From positions 24,394,059-24,458,058 of the forward strand of contig NC_092648.1 of NCBI RefSeq assembly GCF_032118995.1: DNA of 64,000 bases, given 5' to 3'. The first letter of the stretch is position 1, and each line of letters starts with the position of its first letter. The position numbers and the translations under genes were made by a program. Below, one piece after another: positions 46,912 to 60,100 of the stretch. The notes below the pieces were generated by a model, which was not told the DNA's origin, searched no databases, and saw nothing but the letters and a program-made list of their open reading frames with translations. Source of the DNA: Asterias amurensis. Lineage: Eukaryota; Echinodermata; Asteroidea; Forcipulatida; Asteriidae.

Positions 46912-47490
46912 TGACAATTACAATTGCAAATCAATGAATGGCAATACTGACAACTATAATTATTGTGAACCCTGTCTGCACTAAAGTTATTTATTACTAA
47001 ATTGTTTTTCGCATGCGTTAAAGGGAACGATAGTATATGCCTTGGTATGTTGGAACCGTTCATTCAATTGATAATCCTAATATGAAGTAAAGTTGATAGG
47101 CGTATGTACAATAAAACTATCCTGTGAACATCTCATTCGGAAAGTTTGAATTATCTGTTATTAGAAAACAAACTGAGGAACGCAAAAACTGAAAGATTAA
47201 AACTTAGAGTGATTAAAACTGATATCTTTTGAACATAAACCATCTTCGAAGCCGGGAAAGATTCTCAAAGTGCTTTAAATTAACAGAAGCGCTTTGTACT
47301 TCTTCACAATAAGTGCTTATTGCCATTAAGAGCGATTACTAAACGTCGATGACTAACAAACTTGCCATCTGTAACGTGTTACTCATAAAGTTGCGGTACT
47401 ACATAAAAGGGTCAACCAATATCGGTTGTGGTGACCTTTTTCTCCACAGTCGTTATGTTAAAGTCGTATGAATCTACCTGCAAATACTAA
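46912..47490. other. No gene recognised
   Basis: Intergenic. Confidence 0.45.
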
Positions 47491-47842
47491 AGGCAGTGCA
47501 CACTATTGGTAATTGTCAAAGACTAGGCTTCACAGTTGGTGTATCTCAACATATGCATAAAATAACAAAACGGTCATCGAACTTGCAAGATAATAATGAC
47601 AGATAAAACACCCCCGTCACACGAAGTTGTGTGCGTTTAGATGGTTGATTTTGAGACCTCAAGTTCTAAATCTGAGGTCTCGAAATCAAATTCGTGGAAA
47701 ATTATTTCTTTCTCGAAAACTACTCCACTTCAGAGGGAGCCGTTTCTCACAATGTTTTATACTATCAACAGCTCTCCATTACTCGTTACCAAGTCATTTG
47801 TTATGCTAATATTTGAGTAATTACCAATAGTGCCCAGTGCCT
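47491..47842 (-). mobile_element. TTAA-class MITE, family 2
   Basis: Flanks CTAA (left) and TTAA (right). Ends AGGCAGTGCACACTATTGG and AGTGCCCAGTGCCT; the GAGACC internal inverted repeat is present. Confidence 0.85.
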
Positions 47843-50128
47843 TTAATTAAGCCCCAAAAGGGGGGCTCTATGCTTAAAGTCACCTTTTGTAATGCACCCA
47901 TTTCCAATTAAGAATCCATATCATATTGTGGACAATAAATGCAAGGCTCTTATTAGGCCCTTAACCTTTTGTCATTGGTATAAATGCAAACAATAGTTAA
48001 TGGCCTGACGTTTCCTTTCAGATTGACTCAGTCTAAACGTCCGGCAATTAACTTTTTTTGTGGGGGCAATATAATTCTTCCTTTAAATTATTATTTATAT
48101 ACATCTTTGTTCAAATTCCTTTATCTTCGAAGAGTTGAATGGAATTGAATTGAACTCAAATTGCATTGAATTAAACTGACAAACTCAACTCGAAAATTCA
48201 CAAAAACTTTTACATCGATATGTTTAAACTCGAGAGATTCCCTTCAAATCCCCGCACTCGGGAGTGACCAGACGTTTTCAATTTCGGGAAATTCCTTTTC
48301 AATTCATTTTATTTTCATTCATTAACTCTGGTTGTGAAGCCAAGGACTCACACGAATTTAATCACTGTTACTAGCTAAGAATTCAATGACAAAGAAGGAA
48401 GTTTCAGTTTTTAGAAGTGGGAGGAAAGCCCAAGAGAGTTATATTATATCACAGGCTGGAAAATCCACGCAATCAGGTGTAGGGACTGAAAACCAAATCC
48501 ACTTAGTGCCCCCGGGGGAGGTTTTAGCATACTTTAAGAGGCTGTATCTCGGAAACGGCATGGAGAATGGATTTAATTTTTGGTTTGTGTTCAGTTTAGC
48601 CAAAATGGAACAGTTAGACAAAGTTTCATGTAAATCTGAGCTCATTTGACATCAGGTTAATTTCAACCCATAGGTTTGTACACTAAATATTTGGGGGAGG
48701 GGGTGTCTGGCAGGCCTAATGCAGCAGAAAATTTGTCTAGCGGTTGATATTTTTTACTTAGTATCATGGTAATGACCGTTTCCACTTGGTTTCATGTGGT
48801 ACAACAATGTTTGATTCACCCCATTTTGGTTCAATTTTGCCTCTTTGTTGGGGGTCCATGCGCTATACGCAGCGGGGGGTCCCCGGTAGACAGCCATATC
48901 TGACTATGACTATGTCAGGTTATCCACTAAACGTTCCGGTACTCAAATATTGGTACCTCGTTCCTTTAACCAAAGTGCTCTCGGCTGCCGGTAACAGTCC
49001 GTATATGGTGAATGGTTAATTGTATATGGGTGGAAACAAGATACGCACGAAGCACAAATAACTTTCAATTGGAAGCATAATTCGTGGTTTGCCAAAGCTC
49101 TTCACGGGTTTGAGTCACCCTTATTTTTGCCAGAACAATCATTTGATAATTATAACTTCTGTTGGTTAAAATATGTTTAGCATTTTAAATAAGCAAAAGG
49201 TCTATATTAATGATTTTTGGTATTTCTAGTTGTCTTCGACTCACTGATTGTGACTGGATCGCTGTATTCAGTCAGTGGCTTTAGCAGATGTGATGTATGA
49301 GATATTGAGCAACTTGCGCTTTAAATAAGCTTTAACAGCATTCCTACACTAAAGGGCATCAAGTTTATTTTTGTTAAAATGGTGTACACAATGACAAGCC
49401 AATGACGCATGTTTGGTTTTGGGGTTCACGCTAAGTCATGACTTGTCTTAAAATAAAATAATTTGTTTTATGTTTTGTTTCTATAATATGTATAACCTAC
49501 TTTATATTTTGTGTCACTTGCGCAATATGTTATTATTAATTGATTTATCAGCTTCGGCCAAAAATTCAAGTTAAAGTCTTTCACGTCAGCTCAGAAAAGT
49601 TACTCCAACTCTGAAAAGTATCTCGAACTCCAACGCGATGACTGTGTGTTGTTCTCTCAACGTCTATTCAACCAGGGCTCTGCACTCATTTTAACAGAAA
49701 TTTTTGTTTGACTCGATGCAAATGTCAAAATTGTATATTTAATATATATAAAAATGAGTACGGAGCCCCAGTTACTGGTTCTCTTCAATATGTCTATCAT
49801 TTATCTCTTCGTTGACTGACATTCTCCGTCCAAGCCCCAGCCATCCAAACCAATTAGATTAAGGAGAAAAAAACTCTCTTCTGCTCACAGAAAAACTCGT
49901 ACAGATTGCACTATTTTTTTCTGCTTGGTGTTGAGGGGCCGGTTATTACACCCGACCCTATCCGACACCTCCATGTTCTAACACCGACTGTAGAACTAAC
50001 GCGTAAATCGTCGTCAAAAGAAAGTAGCTAAAAACAAAACCCACCTCCCCGAAAGTAAATCTGGATCCGCCCTTTTAAGACCCTAGTGACAATAATGTAA
50101 ATAAGGGAATCAATGTGTGGTGAAGAGG
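47843..50128. other. Intergenic, no gene recognised
   Basis: An 87-codon frame at 48386-48649 has no recognisable domain. AATTGAATTGAA repeats near 48130 resemble a LINE tail. Nothing else is supported. Confidence 0.45.
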
Positions 50129-50245
50129 TTTTCAACTAGTGGTTTAAACCCCGCCGACACCTGGTTCTTGATAATTTTACCGAGACGAAATCGAGGTAAA
50201 TTATAAAGAACCAGGCCTCGGTGGGTTTAAACCACTAGTTGAAAA
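50129..50245. repeat. Strong hairpin (about 50-bp arms)
   Basis: The left arm starts TTTTCAACTAGTGGTTTAAA and the right arm ends TTTAAACCACTAGTTGAAAA; the arms pair with few mismatches around a 14-base loop. Probably a foldback MITE or a structured element. Confidence 0.85.
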
Positions 50246-50744
50246 CTGATTTAACACACTTTGAATCCCCTTCATAATTACCTTCTCGGTCAAAAAACAT
50301 CAACACTTTTTGTCAAAAAGTAAAACAAATGCAAATATTATAATTGTTCAATGATTTCTTTCAACACAACACCCATCCAGAGGCCCTTGGGTAAACAACT
50401 ACTTATAAGGAGATTGCTGTGCGCGTCGCGCGTATCGCGTGATGTGGCACAACTGTCCCGACCGTTGCTCTCGACCAATAGGAATGCAGAAACTGTCTTA
50501 TAGGCACCATAGATATAGAATTCTATATCTATGATAAGCACAGGTGCAAGCTCGCGGGTCACGCCCATGTTTCAACACTTTTTACTGGTCATTATCAAAG
50601 GTTTAAGCACGAGACGCGCTCTCTACCAATAGGGATGGCGAAACTGTCTTAGCTATTTATGAATAGATGTTTACGTATTATCATAGTTAAAAATAACACA
50701 ATTGTATTGTACGCAATTTTCAAAATCCATTCTTACTTTTTCAG

Positions 50745-50975
50745 CCAGGCTATGAAGCGTTGGGACAATTTAAAAGGGTTTCAATTTGAAAAGGCTTTGC
50801 ATGAGACCAGTGACATATTTCACCATCAGAAGAGGATCATATGAATTTCGGGTGAAGACACCAAACAACGTTGCGCTCATATTTAGTGCCTTTTGGAGAC
50901 CAAGGACAATAATCATGAAGAAAATAAAAGGACTCCTTATGACAATTCTAACGACCGTGGTGCTCCAACAAGGAG
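50745..50975 (+). other. Possible first coding exon of a secreted protein
   Basis: Acceptor-like TTTTTCAG at 50744, then an ATG at 50915 opening MKKIKGLLMTILTTVVLQQG, a plausible signal peptide, then GGAG/GTTTGT at 50976 as a weak donor. No following exon was found. It may be a stray remnant. Confidence 0.22.
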
Positions 50976-52069
50976 GTTTGTGTTAAAGTTAAGGGGAATG
51001 GAAAGAACAGAAGATGTCTCCACATGGATGCAAAACAAGGAATTGGTTTGAGCTATTTCGAGCTTTTTTGTTGGACAAAAAAACACAATGTCCACAAATT
51101 TACATTAATATCACACAGTTTGAAAATAATGATGGTAGAAAGCTTCCCTTAAAATACTACTTGCTGACGAAGTGCTGTAGTTTTAGGGAAACTAGTATTA
51201 AAAAAGGGTATAATTTTCTGCTCAAAAGACGAAAAATATTTAAGCATGTAAAACGTATTTTCTTGACATTGTTTTACTCATTTCTCAAAAACTACAACAC
51301 ATCAGCTAATAATATTTTCAGTGAAGCTTTATACTACCATAACGGTATAAGTTTAATGTAAATCTGATGCGGACAGTGTCTTTTGTTCAAATCCTGGAAC
51401 AAGCCGTTTCAATTCATGATGTTCATGTCTATGCATGTTGCATATTATGCCAGTTCTGCCTCACCAGACTTCCAAGGATAGTTATGAACATCGTTAATTA
51501 TGGAAACGAGGATAATTATGGAATCATTCGTGCAATATTTTGATATTTTACCATTTTATTTTTCCTACAATCTATGTCTCCAGGGGCTGACATAATAACT
51601 GAAGACTTAAATCAGTCACATAAATGTTCTTGTTTACGTGACTGAAGCAGACACAAAACACACATACAAACTGTATCTAACTGTTCATGCTTTTATTAAT
51701 CTTTCTATAATGTACAAGAATATACATAAATAGTTCTAAAAAATGTAGAGCTTTCATTTTCAATGAAGGGCTAATGTGAAACTTAAGTTTGCAAATTCAA
51801 GAGAAAGTTTATGGAATTGTGGCCGGTCACCAGTTTCTGTTTAGCTAAAGTTTGATGTGCCTATCAAGTCTTTATGCTTACAGGCTTTACGAAATTGGGC
51901 CTGGGAACCAACAGATATTTACTAAGAGCAGATGATACCTACATGCTTTTCTTGCTAATAGGAGCTAGGCAATACTTTTTTTCTTAGCTAAACTGTGTTA
52001 TTGTATGTCCCTAATAGAATTATATTGTATTGTGATTCTTTGCAACTGAAATGAATTGTTTACTCTTAA
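50976..52069. other. No gene recognised
   Basis: A 115-codon frame at 51014-51361 overlaps sequence resembling 1310-1470 (GAGTAAAACAATGTC-type text in reverse), so it is probably a repeat, not a gene. Confidence 0.45.
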
Positions 52070-52448
52070 AGACAATGGACACTATTGGTAATTGTCAAAG
52101 ACAAGTCTTGTCACTTGGTGTATCTCAACATATTATGTATAAAATAACAAACCTGTGAAAATTAGAGCTCGGTTGGTCGTCGGAATTGCGAGATAACTAT
52201 GAAAGAAAAAACACTCTTGTCACAGGAAGTCGTGTGCTGTCAGATGCTTGATTTCGGGACCTCAAATTCTAAACTTGGGGTTTCGAAATCAAATTCGTGG
52301 AAATTTACTTCTAACTCGAAAACTACGTCACTTCGGAGGGAGCCGTTTCTCACAATGTTTTATACTATCAACCTTCCCCTATTACTTGTTACCGAGTAAG
52401 GTTTTATGCTAATAATTATTTTGAGAAGTTACCTAGTGTCCACTGCCT
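52070..52448 (-). mobile_element. TTAA MITE, family 2
   Basis: TTAA on both sides; ends AGACAATGGACACTATTGG and AGTGTCCACTGCCT. Confidence 0.87.
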
Positions 52449-52811
52449 TTAACTGCTATTATATACTTATTTGAAACTTGACAGCAGTCTTGACAGCAGT
52501 CTTGGGTGCTCCACACTCCACATTTTTTTCTCTGTGACAGGAAACATGTACTCAGATTGTATTCGGATTACCTCGATTCTCATAGCTCTTTAATCTGCCC
52601 TTAATCCTAATCTCCGGAAATACCTTACAAAATAAAATTTACAAATATTCCATGGAATTATGCTTTACTATAATGTAGGGGTAAGTGATGTAAAAAATCA
52701 CACTGCTCTAAGTATTGCTGGCAATGATTTAACTTATTGAACCAATTCACCCGATATCATCATCACAATAACCTTGATTGCCTTATTTTGATGTTAAAGT
52801 CTTCAAGTCTC

Positions 52812-53085
52812 CTGACGATGACTAGAGCAAACTAGTCGAAACATCGAGACCGACACAATAACTGACTCCGCGGTAGTACATTAAATTACGATCCTATAAG
52901 CTTAAGTAGTAGTCCCAGTCTATTTCTACACCATCCACCCAGGACAGTTCTTTTCAGAACTGAGAAGTCTTCCGAACACCCGAACAATCCACTCCGCGGC
53001 AGTAGAATTAAGCAAGACAGTTCTCTAAGAACAAACTCTACCTGGCAAGTAGATACACACATGGTGTTACCGAAAACCAAATATA
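52812..53085 (+). mobile_element. Penelope-like 3'-end fragment with hammerhead-like core
   Basis: CTGACGA (fits CUGANGA) at 52812-52818, a GACTAG/CTAGTC stem with AGCAAA loop, then GAAA at 52838-52841 and CATCGAGACC. The fragment continues to ACATGGTGTTACCGAAAAC, the same end as at 3750, and CTCCGCGGTAGTA / CTCCGCGGCAGTA recurs within it. Confidence 0.55.
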
Positions 53086-54144
53086 TATAAAAGTCTTTGA
53101 GTGGTTTACAGTGTAGTGCGTCTTAATTTTTATGAGCAATTTGACTAAGAAAATGGCGAGGGTGACAGACAGTTGATGCATGTGACGTTGGTGCATTGGG
53201 GTCAATAGTGTATGTAGGGACTTTTTGCCTCATATAATTTATGTTTTATTTTATTTACAAACATTAACCACATATTATTTGGGCTTACATACAATCTTGA
53301 TCATGGCATAGAACCCACATAATCTGTAATAAATACGCCACACAAATAAAAACTGTTACATTGGATGTAGTTTCCAAACAATTCACTGAAAAAAAAACCT
53401 AATTTATGAACAGAGCAATGCTTTGCAATGTAGTACCTATAAAATGTAATTGCACCTTTTTAAAATTAATATTATTTAAGTAGTCAATTTGACAAATCCA
53501 AAGTCACCAATGACTGCCTGGATTAACAGCAGAGAGGAATTTAGGATAAAATGTCTGTCCACTAATTTACAACTGACAAAATATAAGATTTATGTACAGA
53601 AGAATCTGGCCAAGGCAAATGGCAGCTGGTTTCATCCAACTTGCGTCAGATAAACACCCATCTTAGGGACAGTTTATTTTTTGTTTTTGGTTTTGCGAGA
53701 TAAAGACACTTGACTTCACTCTCCTTAATCAAGGCTTACGAATAGGGACCAGTGAAAACAGGAATGGTATTGTGGTTTGGTAATACCCGTTTACACTCCT
53801 TAGTTACTTGAGATTGTTTGTTGGGATGGGAGGGGGGTTGATAAGTTTTAAAAACCTGTGCATGCTTAAGGGAGGCAACAATAAATCCTTCATTAAAGAA
53901 TCCAAATTAAAGAATGTAATATAAATTTGAACTATAGACCTGATGCATTGTCGTCATCCAGCCGCCGTCTTAGGGATAAAACCATGACACAACAATGAAA
54001 GCGCACAGATTTGTTCGCGCCAGGTTTGGCCTATGAATGGCCGCTTTTTTACCTCTAGGTGAGGGCGCCCTACTGATAAGACATCATGTGCATAAGGTAC
54101 ATTACCAACCCTTCTCTAGCAGACCAGTGGAGCACTATTATTTA
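53086..54144 (-). other. Downstream of golgin-84: probable 3' UTR and flank
   Basis: No coding frame. AT-rich with several possible poly(A) signals on the minus strand. Where the transcript ends cannot be fixed from sequence alone. Confidence 0.4.
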
Positions 54145-57100
54145 TTATTTTGGGCCTTGCGGATGGAAGTTGGATCCATGTATTTCAGGGGTGTAGGTTA
54201 GCAGTACGATCATCACCCACAGATGAAGCAGGATCTACACGGTAGAAAAGAAAAATAATACTTCAGTGTCTGGATAGTGTTTACTCATTAAAGGCAGTAG
54301 ACACTGTTGGTAATTACTCAAAATAATTATTAGCATAAAACCTTTCTTGGTGACGAGTTATGGGGAGAGGTTGATAGTACAAAACATTGTGAGAAACAGC
54401 TCCCTCTGAAGTGCCATAGTTTTCGAGAAAGAAGTAATTTTCCATGAATTTGATTTCGAGACCTCAGATTTAGAACTTGAGGTCTCGAAATCAACCACCT
54501 AAATGCACACAACTTCGTGTGACAAGGGTGTTTTTTCATTCATTATTATCTCGCAAGTTCGATGACTGATTGAGCTCAAATTTTCACAGGTTTGTTATTC
54601 GATGCATATGTTGAGATACCCCAACTGTGAAGGCTAGCTATTGACAATTACCAATAGTGTCCACTGCCTTTAAAAGAAATTTTCTTTGAATGAAGATAGT
54701 GGCAAGGCACCTGCTCTAGAATGGCATACAAGTGATACACCAGTGGATTTGTTTCACAGGACTGTATACAGTGCTGAACACACGTAATACATTTAAATTA
54801 TTAAGATATTCATTCATGTACATGTAGGTGTTAAGTATTGTTCACAGCAGTGTTCTAAGAAACTTCACATACTTTTCTAGTTTCAAACAAAGGCAAAATG
54901 GCACTAAGCTTTAAATAAGCTTTTTCAGCATAGGAGGCAATTTTTGCAGCCAACTTGTAGGCAGCCAGCTGCATTGTATGCAAAGAGCAACATTTCAGGA
55001 AAACTTTGGTATTGCTATTTCCAAGAACATTATTTTGCAAATCAATACAAAAATTATGTTATAGTAAACTGTAAATGTTATGCCATTTACAGTTTTTTTT
55101 TACAAACAATGAGTATGACCATATGTTTCTTATTTTTAATTTGTCCATATTGCCATGTTTAGCGCCCTAGAGCATGTCTACATGATTAGGGCGCTATATA
55201 AGTTTTGGTATTACTATATTTACTATTATTAAATGTTTTGCGACAGTTTTGCTGTTTTGGATTCGAACTGCCTCTACCTATTGGGCTTTCTCAGTGGTCT
55301 CGTGGTAAGCTATCTGCTCTGGAACGGCAAAGAACATTGGTTCAAATCTTACACGAGTAATATACCTCAGGGCTTGGGAAAATAACGAGTATTCAGTACT
55401 TTACACATTATTGTCGTATGGGTGAAAACCAAAACTCTAAAAGGTTTCACTCTTGTTATAAGTACTTTCTAGGGGCCATATATTTAAGACTGGATTTTGA
55501 CCAGTCTTTGCATTACTGTACATACCATGTACGCAATGACAAACAGTCTGGCTATGGGGTAGCGCCTGAGAAACAACCCCAGTCTAATGCTGAAACGGTC
55601 CAGTGTATTTGCTGCACGTTTGACGTTCTTTGTGACCACGGCATCTAAAGGTGTCTCTCTTAGGAAGGCAGGTAACCCACGCTGTCTGGTTCCTGAGGAT
55701 AAAACAAAAAATTGCACGATGAGGTCACAGTTGTGATGATTTGAGGCATTGCATAGTGAGGCATCAATGTATTATTCAATGGTTTATTAAAAATCTATTC
55801 AAATTGCTGCCAGCAGCACAATTACTTGAACAGTTAAATATCGTTAACACTATGTGTTATCTACTTTTTTTCTTCTAAGGATTTGTTGGTAAGTTCTCAA
55901 AAGAGCATAATCTACCCAGCATGTAGATAAACACATATAGTGTTATCGTAAACAAAAAAACACCAAGTTCACAGTGCCAGGATGAGAGTCATTGCTAAAA
56001 AAAGATTCTGAAGCTAGGATCTCATTTTTACAATCTAGTTACATCTTGTTGCAGATTGTGAGGGGTATTTGTCATTCAAGTCTAAACCCTTTGCATTTCC
56101 CTTGGTCTAATTTTTGTTCATCTTTAACCTGAGCACCATTTGGCATCTCTCATGTCCACACTTATTTTATAAGTTCATCTGTTCTTGTTTATTTGATGTA
56201 CTTACAACTGAAGTTCTCATGTTTAAAGGCAGTGGACACTATTGGTAAGTACTCACAAAAATTACAAGCATAAAACCTTACTTGGTAATGAGTAATGGGG
56301 AGCTGTTGATAGTATAAAACATTGTGAGAAAAGGCTACCTCTGAAGAAGTAACAACAAGGTAATTTTCCACGAATTTGATTTCGAGACCTCAGAACTAGA
56401 TTTTGAGGTCTCGAAATCAAGCATCTGAAAGCGCACAGTTTTGTGTGACAAGGGTGTTTTTTCTTTCATTATTATCTTTGACGACCAATGGAGCATATGT
56501 TGAGATACACCAAGTGAAAGACTGGTCTTTAACAATTACCAATAGTATCCAATGTCTTTAATTCTCGTTATTAAAAATTTATAATGAAAGGAGCCCCATA
56601 AAAGCTTCACTATTTTGTCTTTATTTTTATTTTAGTGCCCTTTGTTTGTTTTTGTAAATCCCCCTTGCACATGTTGCACCGTTTATTTCCTGCTTGCTGA
56701 GGGCTTTGTCCGTCTGGGCTCTGCCCACATCCACACTCAGCCTGTTACAGTCTGAATACATACAGTAAAAATAACACCCAGCATCATAAACTGTGTTTAG
56801 TAATTACAATAATAATATTGCACTCATAAGTTACCATCATCATCCTCTGCGTTCCCCACGTTAACGATGTGACTTTTATTTCTGACTGCATTTAGCTCAA
56901 TCTCTTTATGCTGTCTCTGTTGAAGAAGAACATTCAAAGATTTTAACATGACCATTTTGCATCCATACGTTTTGCAACTGTCAATTGACAGTTGCAAAAC
57001 GTATATGTTGGGTTTAGGAATTGATCAAATGTAATACAATTAGGCCTACACTCTTGGAAAATAACCAAAAATATTTGTGTGCACTTGGTTTAGGAAAGGA

Positions 57101-60100
57101 TCAAATGTAATACAATTAGGCCTACACTCTTGGAAAAAAAAACAAAATATTTGGGTGCACTGGGTTTAAGAAAGGATCAAATGTAATACAATTAGGCCAA
57201 CACTAAAAAAATTGGGTGCACAAATTGGCACGATCTTACGGTTCCCCGAGGTACATAAGATTATAGCTACAACTTTATACCCCACCAACAGCTAACTACA
57301 TTAAGAATGTTTTTCATCTATTCCTATCTCACTAAATAAGTTTACTATAACCAAAATTTAAAAAAAAAATCAGCTGCATTTAGTCTTCCTTTGTTTGTTT
57401 TCATTAAATTGTTTGATTAAGTCAATCATAAACTTTCTAATAAGAAGATACATCAATACAAAATAAAGAACGTATGAGAAGAGACAATATTATATGTACC
57501 GACTCGAACACATTTCTGACATTATTTTTAAATGGTACAATGATGAAAAAGCTTAAAGTGATGACACTGTGACAGTAAGTTTACAAAGTTAAAAACCTGA
57601 AAACACAGTAAAGCACAGGTTCAAGAAGCGACAATACAATAAATTTAAATATACACAAAAGTATGACAGAGAAAAATGGAAAAAAAGGAAATTAGAACAA
57701 TCATTTGACACAAATAGACAGAAAAAATACATTAACCAAATTTAAAGCAATGCCAGCAACCCAAACATCACTTGAGTGTCCCTCATCCTTTCAAACAATC
57801 TCTCCAACCACCAACCGTACAGTCAATCAGGAAAATGAATTTTCATTCAGCTAATGCCAGAATGAAGAATAATACCACACATGAATAGGATAAAGGAATG
57901 TTATTCAAAAATAGAAGTACATGTACCAAATTAACAAAAATTGCATTTAGGCTTTGGAATAAAAAAAACAACCAGAGATTTGGAAAAAAGTTACACAAAG
58001 CCCTCCAGCACTATTACAGAGAACCAGGTTTTTTTCTGAACCTCGACTTAAACCCGATTCATACTTCCTGTGAATGCGAATATTCAACGTAATTATTTGT
58101 TGCGAATTTGTGAGGGAGTATTCGCACTCACAGAAAGTATGAACCGGGCATCAGGCTCCGTCTCCAGGCTCCTAAATTTATGATGGAGCCCAAGTCGAAG
58201 CTGTTGCCCAAGTTAATGCCCAAGTCGGAGCCCAAGCCGAGGTTTGGTGAACAGGCTCACAGATGGATTTGAACTGGCCTTAAGTACTAACCTCCATTCT
58301 TTCAAGCTGCATGACTAGTGAATTCTTCTCAGTGCTTAGAGCTTCTAACATCGTTTGTTTCTGTATTAGACTCTCAGTGAGGGCACGAAGCCTGGACTCA
58401 AGCTCTATCTGCGATGTACTACTTGCACTTTTTGCCATCATCTGCAGAATACAAATAAAACATTACTTAAAGTTTTGTTTATTGCTATATCACAACAACA
58501 TTGTAAATATCAATTTTTGTTTTACCCACATTTTACAGCACTCAGAAAAGTACTGAGTATACAGTGCTTACACCCATCGGTGTATATGGGTTCAACCAAA
58601 ACTTTTTTTTTTTTCCCATCCCCATTGCAAACATCCATCTATTTTAAATCATTTAAAATGAAAATAGGGGAAAAAAGAGAGCTGTGAAAAAGAAGAAGCA
58701 AAGACTGAAAAAAAATACTAAAAAAGGAAAATGTTAATGAGCGACTGCCGTCATGAACAAAGCAGGCATGTGGCTGTACATGGAATTAAATTTGCAACCC
58801 AGTTACTGCACGAGTGCATGCTGGCCTTCACATCACAAACGAAGAATTTATTATCACATTGTGATCAATGCATTAATTGGGTTACACACAATACACAATA
58901 TCGAGCCAGGGTTTCAACAAATTTAACAGTCCAGTACTTTCAGACGAACAGCATTCAAATACAATCGTCTGCAGCAATTACAGCATTTGTCGTGTCAAAA
59001 AAAAGGAGGTTACATAAATGTTTATTAAAGCATTGTAGAAAATTACATTCAATGTTAAGACTTGACGGAGAAGGGGGGGGGAGAAGCTGTCAAAAGGTCC
59101 AGTTTAATAAGAATGAAGAAATAATAAAATAAAGTAAAAATAATAATATTAATAAACAAAGGTACAGTAAAGTGCCAAACAAAAGGTACATTTTATTCGA
59201 GCAATGTTGGGGGAAACAGCACAACTTGATTGTCCATTTTGTTTCAGAAACTCTTACGAGTGTGTGTAAATTGAGAAAATGTGCACAAATATTCTAGTAG
59301 GTTTAGATTCTTTCATTTTGGCTTTTACCCATATAACAATGAGTGTTATCACTGTCTACTCAGTACTTTCCCGAGTTATGTGACATGAGTTCTCACAGGC
59401 ATATTATTCAGGTGGGATTCAAACCCACTACCTTTGCAATTCTAGAGCAGTGTCTTACCAACTAGACCACCGAGATTGCCAGATAGCTAGAGGCAGGTTA
59501 AGATTTGTATATAAAGATTTGATTGAATTTAAAGCTAGCCAGTCATTTTTTACCTGATTTCTCAGTTTCTGAATGTCGTCCTCTCTATCCTGCAGCCTCG
59601 TCTGCAAACTCATCTTTGATTTGTATCCTTCATCCTCGGCATACCTCAACTCTTCCGTCTTCTGTCTTAAGTCTGTCTCTACCTCTCGTAGTTGTTGCTC
59701 CGTGGTGGACAGCTGGTCTTCCAGGTCTCGGATCTGATCCTGCGCCGTATCGGATTCATTCTGCTGTAGGACTTCAAGCTCCTGAAGAAAAAGAATTAGC
59801 AACAGTTGAATCAATGTTTATTTCACTGCCTTTCATCTCTGTGGACCCAGTTCAAATCACACCTCAGACTGATGCCTTTGCATATGAATTTGGGTTTTTA
59901 GTCCCTGCCTACCAGATTTTGAGGTTTCCCCCCATGGGGGTTTTCCTCCCACATTTAAAACTCTTTCTATTCATTATGTTACTAATGTTAATTGTGCTGT
60001 TGGACGTCAAAATCTAAGAAAATATAGGGGATGTAACTTCAAACAGTAATTTGCAGTTGGCTTGTTTTTGCAGTCGGCATTATGTTTGAAACAGAACAAA

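Noticed and set aside
57010-57222. CRISPR-like spaced repeats
   Set aside because: Only three long, diverging units with no spacers, in an animal genome; a minisatellite.
58731-59132. 133-codon + strand frame in a golgin intron
   Set aside because: No domain, low-complexity A-rich end, no promoter or splice evidence.
59395-59470. Possible tRNA gene on the minus strand
   Set aside because: Good A and B boxes, but the body continues into a repeat shared with 55285, so it is a SINE head; the acceptor stem does not close.
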